Shown: positions 1 through 11,400 of the stretch, piece by piece
Numbering within the stretch: the stretch's first letter is position 1
Layout: every line of letters begins with the position of its first letter
NCBI GenBank assembly: GCA_015143295.1
Contig: CM026570.1
Location: forward strand, 22,079,250 to 22,143,249
Length of the DNA: 64,000 nucleotides
Direction of reading: 5' to 3'
DNA from: Tetracentron sinense
Lineage: Eukaryota; Streptophyta; Magnoliopsida; Trochodendrales; Trochodendraceae
The notes under the pieces: model-generated
What the model was told of the DNA's origin: nothing
The model's input: only the letters and a program-made list of their open reading frames with translations
Database searches by the model: none
Translations under genes and position numbers: made by a program

Positions 1-470
1 TCCACTTTCTTTTCTTACTGCAACAAATTAATTGCCGTAATCTAGAATAGGTGAAAGTAAGAAAATTTTACTTAACACAGTAGGAATCACTTTCTCTAGA
101 AATTGGGTTTTTTCGTATACCGAACCGAACGGGAAAATCTTTGTGATTTCTTCCACTTTTCCTCACTTACCCACATGCACCCCAACCAAACGAACCCTTA
201 CTCTATGTATGTTTGGTTGTCGAGAAAATAAGTGAAAACATGGATAAGAAAAGAAAATTGGACAAAACATAACTAAAAATCATATTACAAATTCAGAATT
301 TTTTTTTTTTTTTTTTTCCATATTTTCTCAATAACCAAACATACCATTAAGGTTAGGCCTCGTAAGAAAGATTGACCCAGCTTAATTTGATTGAACTTAG
401 TAATTTAACAGCTCCGTGATATGCGAGTAATTTAACCAAGGAAAATAGTTAATGGACCTAAGGTTTCCAT
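1..470. other. Intergenic, nothing identified
   Basis: AT-rich DNA with a long T run near 300. I see no coding frame, RNA gene or clear repeat terminus. Confidence 0.6.
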
Positions 471-474
471 TATG

Positions 475-690
475 TAACGGAATGGACAGTCTTCATTGGT
501 CCATGCCCCATTTTTAAACAAACACCAATTGTGGTTAAAATTCACTCACCAATCACCCTAGGGTTAAGCAATATAACCTTAATTTTTTTATTAAAAAAAA
601 AAAAACCAAAATCTCTGATTTTCTTAAGCTTAACCGTGAGGACATGGGTTAAGATAAGTAGCGGATAAAATGTTTTCTTTATGAGCACCT
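475..690. repeat. MITE-family fragment (GTTAAGATTCACT family)
   Basis: This stretch carries the core of a repeat family seen many times in the window: a GTTAAAATTCACTCACC block, then CCTAGGGTTAAGCAAT, an A/T-rich hinge near 577-606, and a partly complementary block CTTAAGCTTAACC. Closely similar blocks occur near 14330, 17200, 43920, 48620 and 59760. The opposed arms suggest a foldback MITE. No target-site duplication was resolved. Confidence 0.5.
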
Positions 691-699
691 TACGTAGAT

Positions 700-1057
700 G
701 AATGCTTCGCATAGACTTTACCATAGGTGTTGGAAAAGGTCTCACAAACCAATTCGATCCCAGTTTCAAGCACCACCAGAATCCATCCCCAGGGTTAGTT
801 TGGGAATTACAAAAAATAATAAAAGGTTATTTATGTCAAATAAAAATCCATCTCCTGTAATACCCCTGCAAAGACATATTTTGGGATGCCACCGGTTAAC
901 GTCTTCAACTGGAGCTCCTATCCATAGTTAAATCTCAATTAAAAACCCATGCATTCTCTTCTCCTAGTCCTATTACAATACAAATCAAAAATCAACGGTC
1001 AAGATTGAATAAGGGAAGCATAATCCAAATACAAACACAACTCATCATCCCTTGTTT
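700..1057. other. Intergenic, nothing identified
   Basis: No recognisable gene. The sequence just before 1058 does not resemble a Helitron end, unlike the positions before the two other copies of the segment that follows. Confidence 0.5.
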
Positions 1058-1280
1058 TATAAATATAATAAAAGGAAGATCAACCGGAGCAACCCACCCA
1101 GTACGTGATTTCAGGCATGAATGTGTAGGGCAATGCTTGATAGTTAGTTTTCTCTTTTCCACCAGCGATATTATTCAGATTCGTGTTAGCTCTTACAAAT
1201 TATTTTTTTCATCTTAAAACTACAGAAAAGAGCATTGATTTGGAGCATCGAAGAACAGAAGATTGTAAAAGAATTGCAAG

Positions 1281-1514
1281 ATGGCAAAAGGAAGAGTGAA
1301 GATTTCGCATCAAACCCAGCACAAGATTCTCCGACATATGAGACGTATGGAAGAGCGAAGAGGGATGAAGAAGGAGAGCCAACAATTCCGATCCCGGCGA
1401 TACAACAAGAACAATGGGAGTGATAGTTCTTCGTCATGTTTCAACTACTTGTACATTTTGCTCTTCATCATAGCAGTTTCAATGCTATACATTCTACTGA
1501 AGAACATCACATAA
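1281..1514 (+). CDS. Small predicted single-pass membrane protein, unknown
   Basis: This is a 77-residue ORF that I do not recognise. Residues 1-45 are very basic (many Arg, Lys, His and Gln). They are followed by a Ser-rich stretch (SDSSSSC, about 47-53) and a hydrophobic segment of about 20 residues (NYLYILLFIIAVSMLYILL) near the C-terminus, suggesting a tail-anchored or single-pass peptide with a cytosolic basic head. The same ORF with identical length and no indel exists at 13754-13987, where codon 26 is a stop. An overlapping frame (1235-1423) is also open, but it has no membrane segment and is interrupted in copy B as well. There is no expression evidence, and it may be part of a larger element-borne sequence rather than a host gene. 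Confidence 0.4.
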   Translation: MAKGRVKISHQTQHKILRHMRRMEERRGMKKESQQFRSRRYNKNNGSDSSSSCFNYLYILLFIIAVSMLYILLKNIT

Positions 1515-1786
1515 GACCATCACTCGAGCGGCCCTACTTATTCTCCTTGAGATTCAATTCAATCATTCTTTTGTTTCTGTCTTTCTATTTAGATTTTGCT
1601 TTTTGTTTTTTGGGAGTCCTTTGTGTGTACTCATTGCATGGGATTTCTCCATTGAGTTCTTTTTTCTTCCATTTTTTTATTTGAATTACCTTATATGTTT
1701 AGGTTTATGGATTTGATTTTCCACTTTTAATAGAATTGATATTTGTCTGTTATTTTATTTTTCCTTTATATTTGATTTTAGGAATG

Positions 1787-1912
1787 AAATCCTCTACGGT
1801 TGTAACGGGACTCAGGGGAGTCCGGTTATCTAAGGTCGCCACATGTCCCTTTTGACACCTTTAATTGGGTTAAGACTCACCTACCCATCCTTGATTTTTA
1901 GAAAAAAAAAAG
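1787..1912. repeat. One arm of a foldback MITE (copy A)
   Basis: It begins AAATCCTCTACGG and runs through GTTAAGACTCACC to an A-rich hinge, matching the left arm of the complete foldback element at 14263-14566. The right arm is missing and unrelated sequence begins in the hinge at about 1912. The MITE was therefore present before the A/B duplication. Confidence 0.75.
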
Positions 1913-2614
1913 GAAATCTGCTTGGATTTTCATTGTTCTTGAGTTTTGTAGGGCCACACGACATATCTAATCCACTGAAACTTGGCAGCACCTATGAAAA
2001 ACGTCATGTTATCTCAAGGATTATAATCGATCTTGAGATCCTTTATAACCTGAGAGAATCTCAAGTCAACTGGTTCTAACCTGAGAGAATCTCAAGTCCC
2101 TTTTAATCATTTACAGCCCAGTGCTGGTGACATGGTTTACTCCATCCAATACTATTGGACAGAATGCTGGACATTTATATTGCAGCGATATGCTCGACAT
2201 CGCAATCGTCCACGGCGGCCAAATAGTTCTGACATTAACAGGACATCGAAGAAAGGGTGGTCAATGGGACAGGCTTGGGCTATATTAACATTTTTGTGAT
2301 TTTGAATTGACAGCCCAAAGCCCTACATCTCAGAGATGGCCCCACTACTTAAAAATTTTCCCCTCACGTGGTTACACTATTGTTCTCATTTGCAATTGGG
2401 TTAATGTCATGTAGGCACATGGATTTCATTAAGTTTTTTCTCACTATTTTGTTTGCAGAACTGAACCTCCAATAGATTGAACCTTCAAAAGTTTCTTATT
2501 TTACCATGGATGTTTAGGGGAGGATTTTTAATTCCAACTCTTTTGACGATTCTCCTAAATTGACACTATGGATCAAGCAAATCATTGAATAGAAAGAAAA
2601 GGATAAGGCCTTAC
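1913..2614. other. Intergenic, short direct repeat only
   Basis: No gene recognised. A 21-bp motif, ACCTGAGAGAATCTCAAGTC and context, occurs twice near 2049 and 2080. Confidence 0.5.
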
Positions 2615-2704
2615 CACTTTCACTCCAGACTTCGAATCAGCTAGCTTGTTATTTGTCTTTGGTGATGCAGCATCTACCATTTCTACATCAGTGTCCTTTT
2701 TGAC
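2615..2704 (-). other. Possible orphan exon, Lys/Asp-rich
   Basis: On the minus strand an open stretch of exactly 30 codons is flanked by an AG acceptor (TTTTGTAG) and a GTAAGG donor. It would encode a charged peptide containing KKDTDVEMVDAASPK. No neighbouring exons were found in the same frame, so this is either a fragment of a captured gene or a chance pairing of splice sites. I cannot assign a family. Confidence 0.25.
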
Positions 2705-2787
2705 CTACAAAATAAGGTCTTGCGTTAGTCATTAGGTAGGAAATACAATCTAAATAGTGTATGAGTTCATTTGGTCTCAACAAACTA

Positions 2788-2874
2788 AGAGTGATCTTAA
2801 GGTGCTGGGGTGTTTGATGAAACTATTTAAGGTATCAGAGTGATCTTAAGGTGCTGGGGTGTTTGATGAAACTA
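2788..2874. repeat. 38-bp direct repeat, two copies
   Basis: A 38-bp block starting AGAGTGATCTTAAGG occurs at 2788-2825 and again at 2837-2874 (period 49) with no visible differences. It is a local duplication in non-coding DNA. Confidence 0.85.
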
Positions 2875-4220
2875 CAAATTTGGGATCTATTGGCCCTATT
2901 ACTGGCTGACCATCCAAATGGATTAACTCTAGTATTTGTGTTCCATATTTAACCAAATTTGTAGCAGAATAACGATATATTTTTTTTCTCTTGCTGCAAG
3001 CTACAGAGTAGGAACATTGTTGGAATGCTATTATGGATACTCCACAAGTACTTACAAAGAGGGAACCCCAATAACCATACCAGTTCTCTATGAGGCCTAG
3101 CTACACTATTACACCTGGGTTCTGTAAGTATTCTGGGTTCAAATTGGCCGACCGTAACACTAATGCAACCACACAAATCAACTTTTTATGAGTCTCCTAA
3201 CACAAAACTGCAATTAAAACCAGAATTTTGTAATGATTCAAATAACCACCCAATGAAAAATAATAATAATAATGCCCGAACTATTGATTCATGTGGATGG
3301 AGCAATAGTTTGGCATCTATACTATAATAATATAACACATGATGCCCGGACTTTTTGTGATTCATGATGCCCGAACTACTAACCCACCAGATTTCTATCC
3401 ATGATATTACATTTCTCTCATTCACAAACTTTCTAACTGTATGGCCTCAGAATATTTTCAGAATATAGGAAAATAGAGCACCCATAAAAATCTGGAAAAA
3501 GTAATAAAATAATGAACATAAAAAAGAAATTAATACTTCTGTATCTTATTGAAAACGTTCCAAAAATCTGTTTCAGCAGCACATCGTTAAACAATGGAAA
3601 GATTGTTTCAGCAGCACATCTTATCGAAAATGTTCCAAAAGAAAGTTAGTAGATGAGTCTCTATTCTAGACTGAAACCAACATATATGCTACTGCAGTCT
3701 TACTTTACGGCAACCAAATAACATTCTGGATTTCCAAGTCTAAATTCCTCTACAAGAATTACAAATTCAGGTTCACAATGTGCAAAACTATTTCCGATGA
3801 CCAAACAAAGATTGCAGGATTTATGTTTCAGACATAACAGAAATCCTTGCATTTACGAACAATTCTAGATTTTTCTATCTCATAACATGTATACAACATT
3901 TATTCGATAACTAATAACTAATCTAGGAAATATGCAGTACTTCATTTTGGCATAAGTAGCATGTACGTTTCGAGCCACATTCAAAATTAGCATCTTAAGA
4001 AATTGCTTTGACAGGTTCTAGTAAGATCAAGTGTTTGAAGGGTTAAAAGTTCAGTTTCTTAAAATGTTCTTTCTAAAAGGGTTAGAAGTATCGGCACGTC
4101 TTGATGACGTAACCTGGCATGTCAAGGAGTTTCATGTTGTGTCAAAGTATGAGCAAAGCTAAAATTCTTTGGCCCGGTAAATAATGCTTAACAGACAGGA
4201 TAAGAACTATCTATATCTAC
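2875..4220. other. Intergenic, nothing identified
   Basis: AT-rich sequence with stop codons in all frames. The phrase ATGATGCCCG recurs near 3340-3370, and CAGCAGCACATC recurs near 3575 and 3610. No gene or terminus was recognised. Confidence 0.5.
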
Positions 4221-4400
4221 GCCAGGGCTTTGTCCCAATGGTAGTGTATCCCCTGCTTTAGGGGGGAGGTCCGGGGTTCAATTCCCGCGAGGGTGGGAGT
4301 CGTTTATACTCTCCACCCGCCCACTAACCGAACAGATACTAACACCTAACCCGGCGTTGCGGCCTAAACGTATATCTTGTACCAAAAAAAAAAAAAAAAA
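4221..4400 (+). mobile_element. tRNA-derived SINE
   Basis: The 5' half resembles a tRNA gene. An A-box-like block (TGTCCCAATGGTAG) lies at about 4231 and a good B box (GGTTCAATTCC) at 4275-4285, the internal pol III promoter layout. A non-tRNA body follows, then TTGTACC and a run of 17 A at 4384-4400. Plant Au-type SINEs have a similar TTGTA tail. There is no cloverleaf with a plausible acceptor stem, so it is not a functional tRNA. A clear target-site duplication was not found. Retroposition would depend on LINE enzymes in trans. Confidence 0.8.
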
Positions 4401-5040
4401 TTGAAACTTACTTAAAAGTTAATACAGACGGTTTTCCCAACCATTGCACCTGTTGATCCTATTACTACCTTTCGACGGTGTGTCTTCCAAACCATTGCAC
4501 TTGTTGGTCCTACTACTACTTAAACCGAAGCAATGGAGAGCACATGTGCAGTCCCAAATGCTTAATTATGGCAGAGAATTGTTTGCAGTTACAGTTCTTA
4601 CATACAGACAACTTTCCAAATAGCCCACCAATCCTACTACATTTAAACCCCCATCTCCCCATCGCTCCACTAATCCTTCACTCTGCTACCGTCTCTAAAT
4701 GCATCTTCATCTCTTTATTTCCTATCGTATAGACACCGCCATTCTTCCCGGGTTATCTTCCAAGCAAAATCTTTGGTTGGAGAAACGGTAAATACCTCTC
4801 TATTAAAGAGCCTACAAACTTCCATTTTAAGAATCTTTTTTGTATTTGTGCACCAATCACATACTTATCTCTATTGATGAAGTTTAGTTAATGACAACCT
4901 TCAATCGCATGTGGGTTCAATAACTACCCTCAATGGAATCCTTCAGATATATTTTTCCCATTTTTTGTTTTAATGTCATCTATCTATATGTCCTGTAATT
5001 TGCTCATTTAAGTTAACAAATATTAAATTACTTTATCTAT
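4401..5040. other. Probable body of a degraded non-autonomous Helitron
   Basis: No gene recognised. The stretch lies upstream of a Helitron 3' terminus at 5101 and is probably at least partly Helitron DNA, but I could not place a 5' TC end next to an A. Confidence 0.35.
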
Positions 5041-5074
5041 TTAAATTAAGATTTATTTTTCCCTCTTGACATTT

Positions 5075-5101
5075 CCGTGCATGGCACGGTTCTCTTACTA
5101 G
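5075..5101 (+). mobile_element. Helitron 3' terminus (hairpin plus CTAG)
   Basis: A short palindrome CCGTGCATGGCACGG (6-bp stem, 3-nt loop) is followed by TTCTCTTA and then CTAG at 5098-5101, with T next. A GC-rich hairpin close to a terminal CTRR next to a host T is the 3' terminus signature of plant Helitrons. The element would lie to the left, but its 5' end was not identified. The hairpin sequence differs from that of the large Helitrons in this window, so it belongs to another subfamily. Confidence 0.7.
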
Positions 5102-5544
5102 TATGTATAATAATCAGCTTTCTTATAGCTTCCAATGTATTAAAAACATTTTTTTTTCAGATTTCCTTTGGTTCTCGTTGTACTTCTGCTGTTCTTTCCT
5201 TTTTGAGTTTACCTACTTGTAAACTCTCGGTGGTTGTATTTCTTGCATGTTGTCTAGTTTTATATATATATATATATTGATTCCCGATCAAAAAATACCC
5301 CTAGAATGACATATTTTCAAGAAAAAAAAAGTTGCGGCAAGTTGAAAAGTCCTATTATATACAATTTTCCCTAAAAATCAACTATGATCCATTTCCTCCT
5401 CTACCTTATGTCAAACCACATAAGTCACTATATTCATCAACAAACCATAGAAATACCCCTATAAGAAAAGGCTTCCAAGAGATGAAATTTCATAATTTGA
5501 AGCATAGACAGAGTACTTGAAGAGAGAAATTGACCAAAAAGTAC
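5102..5544. other. Non-coding, possible intron remnant
   Basis: Contains a TA microsatellite near 5262-5279. On the minus strand it lies downstream of the peroxiredoxin-like exon and could be a remnant of its intron. No further exon of that gene was seen. Confidence 0.4.
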
Positions 5545-5683
5545 CTGCTTGGTGCACCCCAAGGGTCTGATTAGATGGGTAGAAATAGACCACCACTGGC
5601 TTCCCTTTGAACTTGTTAAGGCTCGCATTCCTTCCAGCTTGATCCTTCAAGGTAAAACATGGAGGGACCCCACCTTTCAAAAC
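5545..5683 (-). pseudogene. Peroxiredoxin Q exon fragment, frameshifted
   Basis: The minus strand encodes PPCFTLKDQAG...SLNKFKGKPVVVYFYPSNQT, closely resembling the N-terminal core of plant chloroplast peroxiredoxin Q, a thioredoxin-dependent peroxidase. The family continues with a Pro/Gly-Cys-Thr-Lys-Gln stretch holding the peroxidatic cysteine. Here one extra G just before that point puts TGC-ACC-AAG-CAG out of frame. The block is bounded by an AG acceptor (CTTCAAG) and a CAG|GTAC donor, at the place where plant genes split this motif. It is therefore a genomic exon fragment, not a processed copy. Neither the transit-peptide exon nor the C-terminal exons were found nearby. The family match is strong; it is very unlikely to make an active enzyme. 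Confidence 0.75.
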
Positions 5684-5693
5684 CTTGAAGGAA

Positions 5694-5724
5694 AGAAGAA
5701 AGAAAGAAAGAAAGAAAGAAGACC
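5694..5724. repeat. GAAA-type microsatellite
   Basis: A purine-rich AAGAAAG repeat just upstream (minus strand) of the peroxiredoxin-like exon. In the sense direction it looks like an expanded polypyrimidine tract before the acceptor. Confidence 0.8.
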
Positions 5725-6204
5725 ATAAACACAATCACTAGCCATTATCCATCCCAAAACAATAGTAAAACAGCTATGATATAGAAATCTATTTGTAAAC
5801 TAATGTACCTTAGAAAAAATAGAAGTCTTTATTGAAGAAGGAGATGGGATTAAAAGAGAAGAGGAAGAGACCTTGAGATCTTAAAATTCAGATTGGGGTG
5901 ATCTAGAGAGAATTGGAAGTCTTTCTTATTTTTAATTATTTTGTGGTAGCCAAAGTATTAATGAGCCAGTCACAACATTTGAGCATATTCTAAAGGACTC
6001 CCATTTTCCAAGTCAAGCAAAAGAAAGTTGCTCTTTTAGAGACACAAAAATAACATAAAGATTCTCACAAGTAATTTAAACGAACAAAGATCAAATAGTA
6101 TTGTAAGCGATCAAATACTAATTTAAACTAAATTACCACCATCAAATAGTACTGCAAAAGATAAAATAGTATATTCATCTAAGTCACCACCAAAGGGTGA
6201 AAAG
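5725..6204. other. Intergenic, nothing identified
   Basis: AT-rich sequence with repeated ATCAAATAGTA phrases near 6090-6170. No gene recognised. Confidence 0.5.
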
Positions 6205-8104
6205 CATGTGTGATGCAAAAGTTAGGCTCTAGTCTAACGCTGACTGGACATCATCTGTCGCACCGCCTCTATCATCTCATCCTGCTTCCTCTGCATCTCC
6301 TCCTACATCCTCTATATCTCCCTTTGCATCTCCCTCTGCATCTCATGCTGCATTTCTTCCCTTTGTCTATGAATCTCCTCCCGCTGCATTTGGAGCTCCT
6401 CCAAATGTTTTGTATTCAAGCCCTCCATTTGCTGATTCATGTCGTCAAGCCGAGTACGCATCTCCTCATAATGAGCCCTAGATTGCCTTGACGTGAGGCC
6501 AAATACTGAAGTTGGGGTCGGACCTAGGTCATAGCCACGTACACGCCCATGACGCTCAGGACCCATCACATGGGTATAGATGTCGTCACCTACAAAACTA
6601 GATCCATCCTGACTAGACATGGCCACCAGTTCCCTAAATTTTGACTACATTGCAAACAAAATTATTAGTGAAGCGAACTCAAACATGAAAGCTACCAAGT
6701 GGTAGCTTGACAATGCAAAGCCACGTACTAACAATAATTTTTAATTTTTAAAATTATAATGAAATTCATAGCTTACATACAATGATTTCCCTTGAGGTAT
6801 CGTCAACAGCCATCCCATCCTTTCGTATATGGGTGCGAAATTAGAGATCTATTCGGGTAGGTAGACTCCCATCAATCCTACTTCGAGTCTGTCATTCCAC
6901 AAAGTTAAACACCAGCACTATGTTGATAAACACACTGAATTCTAAAACAATGTAATATAATGAACTTATATACCCCTTCATCCATGTGACATGCAAAACT
7001 TTTCGTGCCACAAGTATGTCTCATTTTTCGGTGACTACAATTGGCTTTATTTCTCTTTGCTACAGCCTACATAGACAATACAACAATTTCAAAACATATG
7101 CAAAGGATTATTAACCTTTTATTTGTTCATATGTATATATACATACCTGTGCCTTCGGACTACTCCAATATTGCACAAGCCATGTCCAATCAGGAATGGA
7201 CAACTCGGGGGTAAATGTCCAAGTCGGTCCTCATCTGTTTCCCACTTATAATAGAATTTTTTTTCACTTTATTTCTATAGTCCATATATTTCTTATTTAA
7301 GGACTGCATCACCCATTTTCTCCTCTCACCCCCAACATCTGTATGTTCCTAAAAAGTATAAGAAAAAACATACCTCATTCTCAAGTAAAACAAAAGGAGA
7401 ATAATATCTATGCCAAAATAGTAATTTACATTTACCTGTATCTGTCGCCACATCATCTCTTTTGAGTGCTAGGGAATCTCAGCCCATTTCTCGTCACCTC
7501 TTCCTCCTAGATAAACCTATTTAGAAAGTTAAAAATAAAACAAAAGAAAAAATATATCAGCAAATAATATAACAGTTACAAAAGAAAAAAATTATCATTG
7601 AGTACACAACTACTTTAGTGGTTTAAATTATCTTACTAGGTCTGTTGCCATCCCCCTCAACCTGTGTAGGGGAAGGCTGATTCTAGTTATCCACTGTCCT
7701 TTCCAGTAGTGGGGCCGATGGCTCTGTAGAGAAATTCTGACCTGAGATGCACCTCCATAGACGATGCATGGCTAGCTATCTAATTTTCTACAGCATTCAT
7801 TCAACATATGTCAACACTAATATGTATTTGAATTAAATAAATGGGCAACAAATGAAATTAATATGTCAACAACTATATGAATTTGAATTCACTAAGTAGA
7901 CAATCAATAACATTAATAGTTATCTAATAATACGTTTAAATACTTACCTTCCAAAAATTTTGTAGGCATATTTACATCAATAATCATTCCTTCGATATCA
8001 TCCTTATCCCAAGTGACATCATCATCATTGAATTCTACTGTGTTAGTTGAATCTTGGTGCAACTCGGCCTCATTTTGTTGGAACGGATCCACATCCAATT
8101 CCAT
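6205..8104 (-). pseudogene. CACTA/En-Spm-type transposase relic (Transposase_24)
   Basis: Minus-strand exon-like pieces occur in the order expected for plant Ptta/En-Spm-type transposase genes. A first exon at 8104-7951 is acidic and ends at GTAAGT. A block near 7515-7440 contains WAEIP and MMWRQIQ. The block at 7345-7149 has KWVMQSLNKKYMDYR and WLVQYWSSPKAQ before a GTATGT donor. A block near 7070 reads HRKMRHTCGTKSFA. The last piece (6626-6205) has HVMGPERHGRVRGY followed by a Gln/Glu/Arg-rich predicted coiled coil. Several in-frame stops interrupt it, for example after WAEIP and in the coiled coil. No CACTA terminal repeat was found, so I call it a decayed fragment. The family assignment rests on recognised motifs. 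Confidence 0.75.
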
Positions 8105-8167
8105 ATTGTATAAGTCTCAGGGTTTTGTCTTTATCACAACACGCTAATCATCATCGATGGTGTTTTG

Positions 8168-8422
8168 TGTAAAGTCCATGTTTTAGTGTTGGCTTATTCC
8201 GGTGTCAGAACAAGTGAGTGTAGAGTATCTTGTGTCATTGCCTTCAGGCATCCACGACAAGTGAAGATAAAGACCGAAGAAGATCAGTTGAATACATTCC
8301 GATCATATCCTTCGTTTCACTCATAGGATGATAAGTGACCTAGATACCATGCTACCTTAGGTAGAAATTGACTTAGAATAATTATATGGACCTTAGGTAA
8401 CTAGATAAGTAGCCTCAAAAGT
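8168..8422 (+). mobile_element. 5' fragment of a SIRE-like LTR
   Basis: Begins TGTAAAGTCC and follows, in the opposite orientation, the LTR at 60112-61325. Shared blocks include TTGTGTCATTG, a CATCCACGACAAGTGAAGAT-like stretch and TCACTCATAGGATG. Only about 250 bp remain. It stops abruptly where homology to the Helitron RepHel gene starts (about 8423), so the junction marks a deletion or recombination that truncated both elements. Confidence 0.8.
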
Positions 8423-11400
8423 GTATAGCAACGATACAGCTTAGGCGATTCATTTTAGATGTTTCATTCGAGCATACAATTCTGTATTTGCATTCACATC
8501 TATGGGCGTCAAGATTGATGAAAATCTTTCAAATGGAAGAGGTGGAGTTTAAACATTTCATGCACAAGGTGTCGTTTATCACAAAATTGGAAGTCTATTT
8601 CCTAATGAAGGCAGTGGGCCCAGGTGTATACAAATGTATATTTATGGCACCGACCATGAAATTGAAAATCGAATGGCAGAAAATAACTTACTACATGTTG
8701 AGATTGTGATAAAGTTGAAACAAATCTTAGATGCTCACAACCCTTTCTTTAATATCTTTCGGTCACTTGCACAACGACTTAATCTACAAATATGTCTCCT
8801 ATTAATTCGAGCTGAGATTTCACGTAATCAACCTCAATACAACCTACTTACTGTTTCACAAGTTGCAGCAATATTGTCTGATGTTGGCGATAATGAAGGT
8901 AGACAATCAAGAGATATTATTGTACAAATAAGTACTGGACATCTACAAAATGTAGCAGATACAGCAAGTTATTATGATCCATTACAGTATCTTCTCTTAC
9001 TTCCTCATGGGACTCATGGTCGAGATTTAGATGTTTACAATGAAAGACAACGAAGAGTGAGTTATCGTTCGTATTACGCCTACATGCTCCAGGTTATCTC
9101 TTGATTCTAATTTTTAATTTAATATTTGCGTGTAGTTAATATGATCCATATTTAATTCAAATTAATTTTAATACAGATTAGGGATTTTGAACCATCAATT
9201 CTTCTGCGTAGTGGTTGACTTTTTCAACAGCATTCAATCAATAATTACGTAAAGATAGAAACTCAAAGATTGAGATACTTACGTGATAATCAAAATGTAA
9301 TAAGATCAGATTTATACCAAGGTTTGCAAGATGCAGTAGCTACTGGGGAGACAAATGCAAGTATGCATTGCACAAATTACTTGGTCTTATATTCATAACA
9401 GTTATATATCTCCTACCAAGTACAAAAATTATTTCAACATATTTCAGATAGAGTTGGGTGTCAAATCATTCTTCCATCCTCTTTTGTTGGAAGCCCTAGA
9501 GATATGTATCAATGTTATCAAGATGCTATGGGATTGGTACAGAAATTTAGAAAATCGGATATTTTTCTAAAATTGACATGCAATCCTTCTTGGTCAAAAA
9601 TTATAAGAGAATTACTTCCTGGACAACTGCCTCAAGATCGTCCTGATTTGACTACAAAAATATTTCGTTCTAAATGTGAAGAACTAAAAAAGGACATCAT
9701 TGAATGCGCTGTACTGGGAAAGATACTCGCACACGTGAGTGTCACTGAATTTCAGAAACGAGGGCTACCTCATATTCATATACTTCTTATTTTGAGTGAA
9801 GATGATAAACTTCTAAATCCTGATGAATATGACACCTTAGTACGATCTAAATACCTTACCATCAAGCAGAACTAGAATTGTGGAATTGTGTTATCAAATA
9901 TATAGTACATGAGCTATGTGGGTCACACAGGATAAATTCTCCATGCATGAAAGATGGAATTTGCAAGAAGGGTTATCCAAGAAAATTCACACCTGCAACG
10001 GTTCAAGGCAATGACTCCTATCCAATTTATCGACGTCGTGATGATGGTCATTTTGTCTATCTCAACAACAAACCAAATAAGGTTGTCGACAATCGATGGG
10101 TGGTCCCTTACAATCCTTGGTTACTTCAAAAATTTGATTGTCACATTAATGTTAACATATGTGCTAGCATTAAATCTGTCAAGTATCTGTATAAGTATGT
10201 TTACAAAGACCCAGATCGTGTATCTATGGAAGTATCACACGGCAATCGTGACGATGAAATTTCTTAATTTTTCGATGCTCGGTGGATATGTGCTCCTGAA
10301 TCTCTTTAGAGATTGTTAAATTTTCAATTGCATCGAATTTATACTTCAGTTGAGTCTTTACAAATTCATTTACCCAATAAACAACAAGTTGGATATTACT
10401 GTCATCAATACCTTCCAAATTTGTTGTCTGATGATCGTACTTTGAAAACAATGTTGATAGAGTTTTTTGCTAGAAATGCAACAAACAGTGAAGCACGAAG
10501 CTGCCTATAAAGTGAATATCCAAAAAAAATACCGTTGGATAGAAAGGGAGAAGTTTTGGAGGAGAAGAAGAAATGAGATACGTGTTATAGGAAGACTGTA
10601 TACAGTTTCACCAATGGAAGGTGAACGACATTTTCTAAGGTTACTCCTTAATCATGTCAGAGGTCCGACATCTTTTAATGATTTGTTGGACTATAATGGA
10701 ATTCATTATCAAACTTTCAAACAAGTTGTTGAACAACGAGGTTTGCTTTAAAGTGATAATGACATTAGATAGTGCCTCTATGAAGCTATTAATTCCAAAG
10801 TGTCAAATTCTATACGTCGATTGTTTGTCACTATCTTAGTATTTTGTACTCCAACGAAGGTATCTGAATTGTGGAAGGAATTTAACAACTACATGTCTTA
10901 AGATTATCCAACAAATTCGGAAAGAGTTCGTACCAACAGACTTCTCAAAGATCTTCACAATCTTCTCATGCAACATAGTAGATTTTTGTCAAATTTTGAA
11001 TTTCCTCAAGTGGATGATGATTTCGTATCTGACATACCAACATCTAAGCTAATAGATGTTGAGCTCTCCATTCATAAACCTGATGAGGATGTTGCTGCAA
11101 TTAATAAACTAAATGCAGAACAAAAAATTGTGTACAATATAATAATGGCTTCTATTGGTAGAACTCAAGGCACAGTCTACTTTATTGATGGTCCTGGTGG
11201 AACAGGAAAAACATTTCTATATCATGCAATGTTAGCTTCTATTAGAAAATCTGGAAAAATTGTAATAGCTACTGCAACCTCAAGGATAGCTTCAACTTTA
11301 ATTCCAGGTGGTCGTACTGCACATTCATGATTCAAGATACCAATATATTCGGATCCATCATCTATGTGACATATTATCAAAAAATCCGACGTTGCAAAAT

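Larger units (their letters stand above)
1058..1912 (+). repeat. Segment copy A of a three-copy duplication
   Basis: From TATAAATATAATA onward this segment matches 13512-14390, and its first part matches 25422-25588. It carries a small ORF and, at its right edge, one arm of a MITE. Compared with copy B it has about 50 bp of different sequence near 1095-1160 and lacks about 28 bp after 1212. Similarity stops at about 1912, in the middle of the MITE. In copies B and C the same left boundary abuts the CTAG/TTAG end of a Helitron, but here it does not. Confidence 0.85.

Noticed and set aside
4231..4300. Possible tRNA gene
   Set aside because: A-like and B boxes are present but no proper acceptor stem or anticodon arm, and a poly-A tail follows, so it is a SINE.
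6312..6626. Independent 104-residue coiled-coil protein
   Set aside because: It contains the HVMGPERHGRVRGY motif of plant En/Spm-type transposases and belongs to the larger relic.
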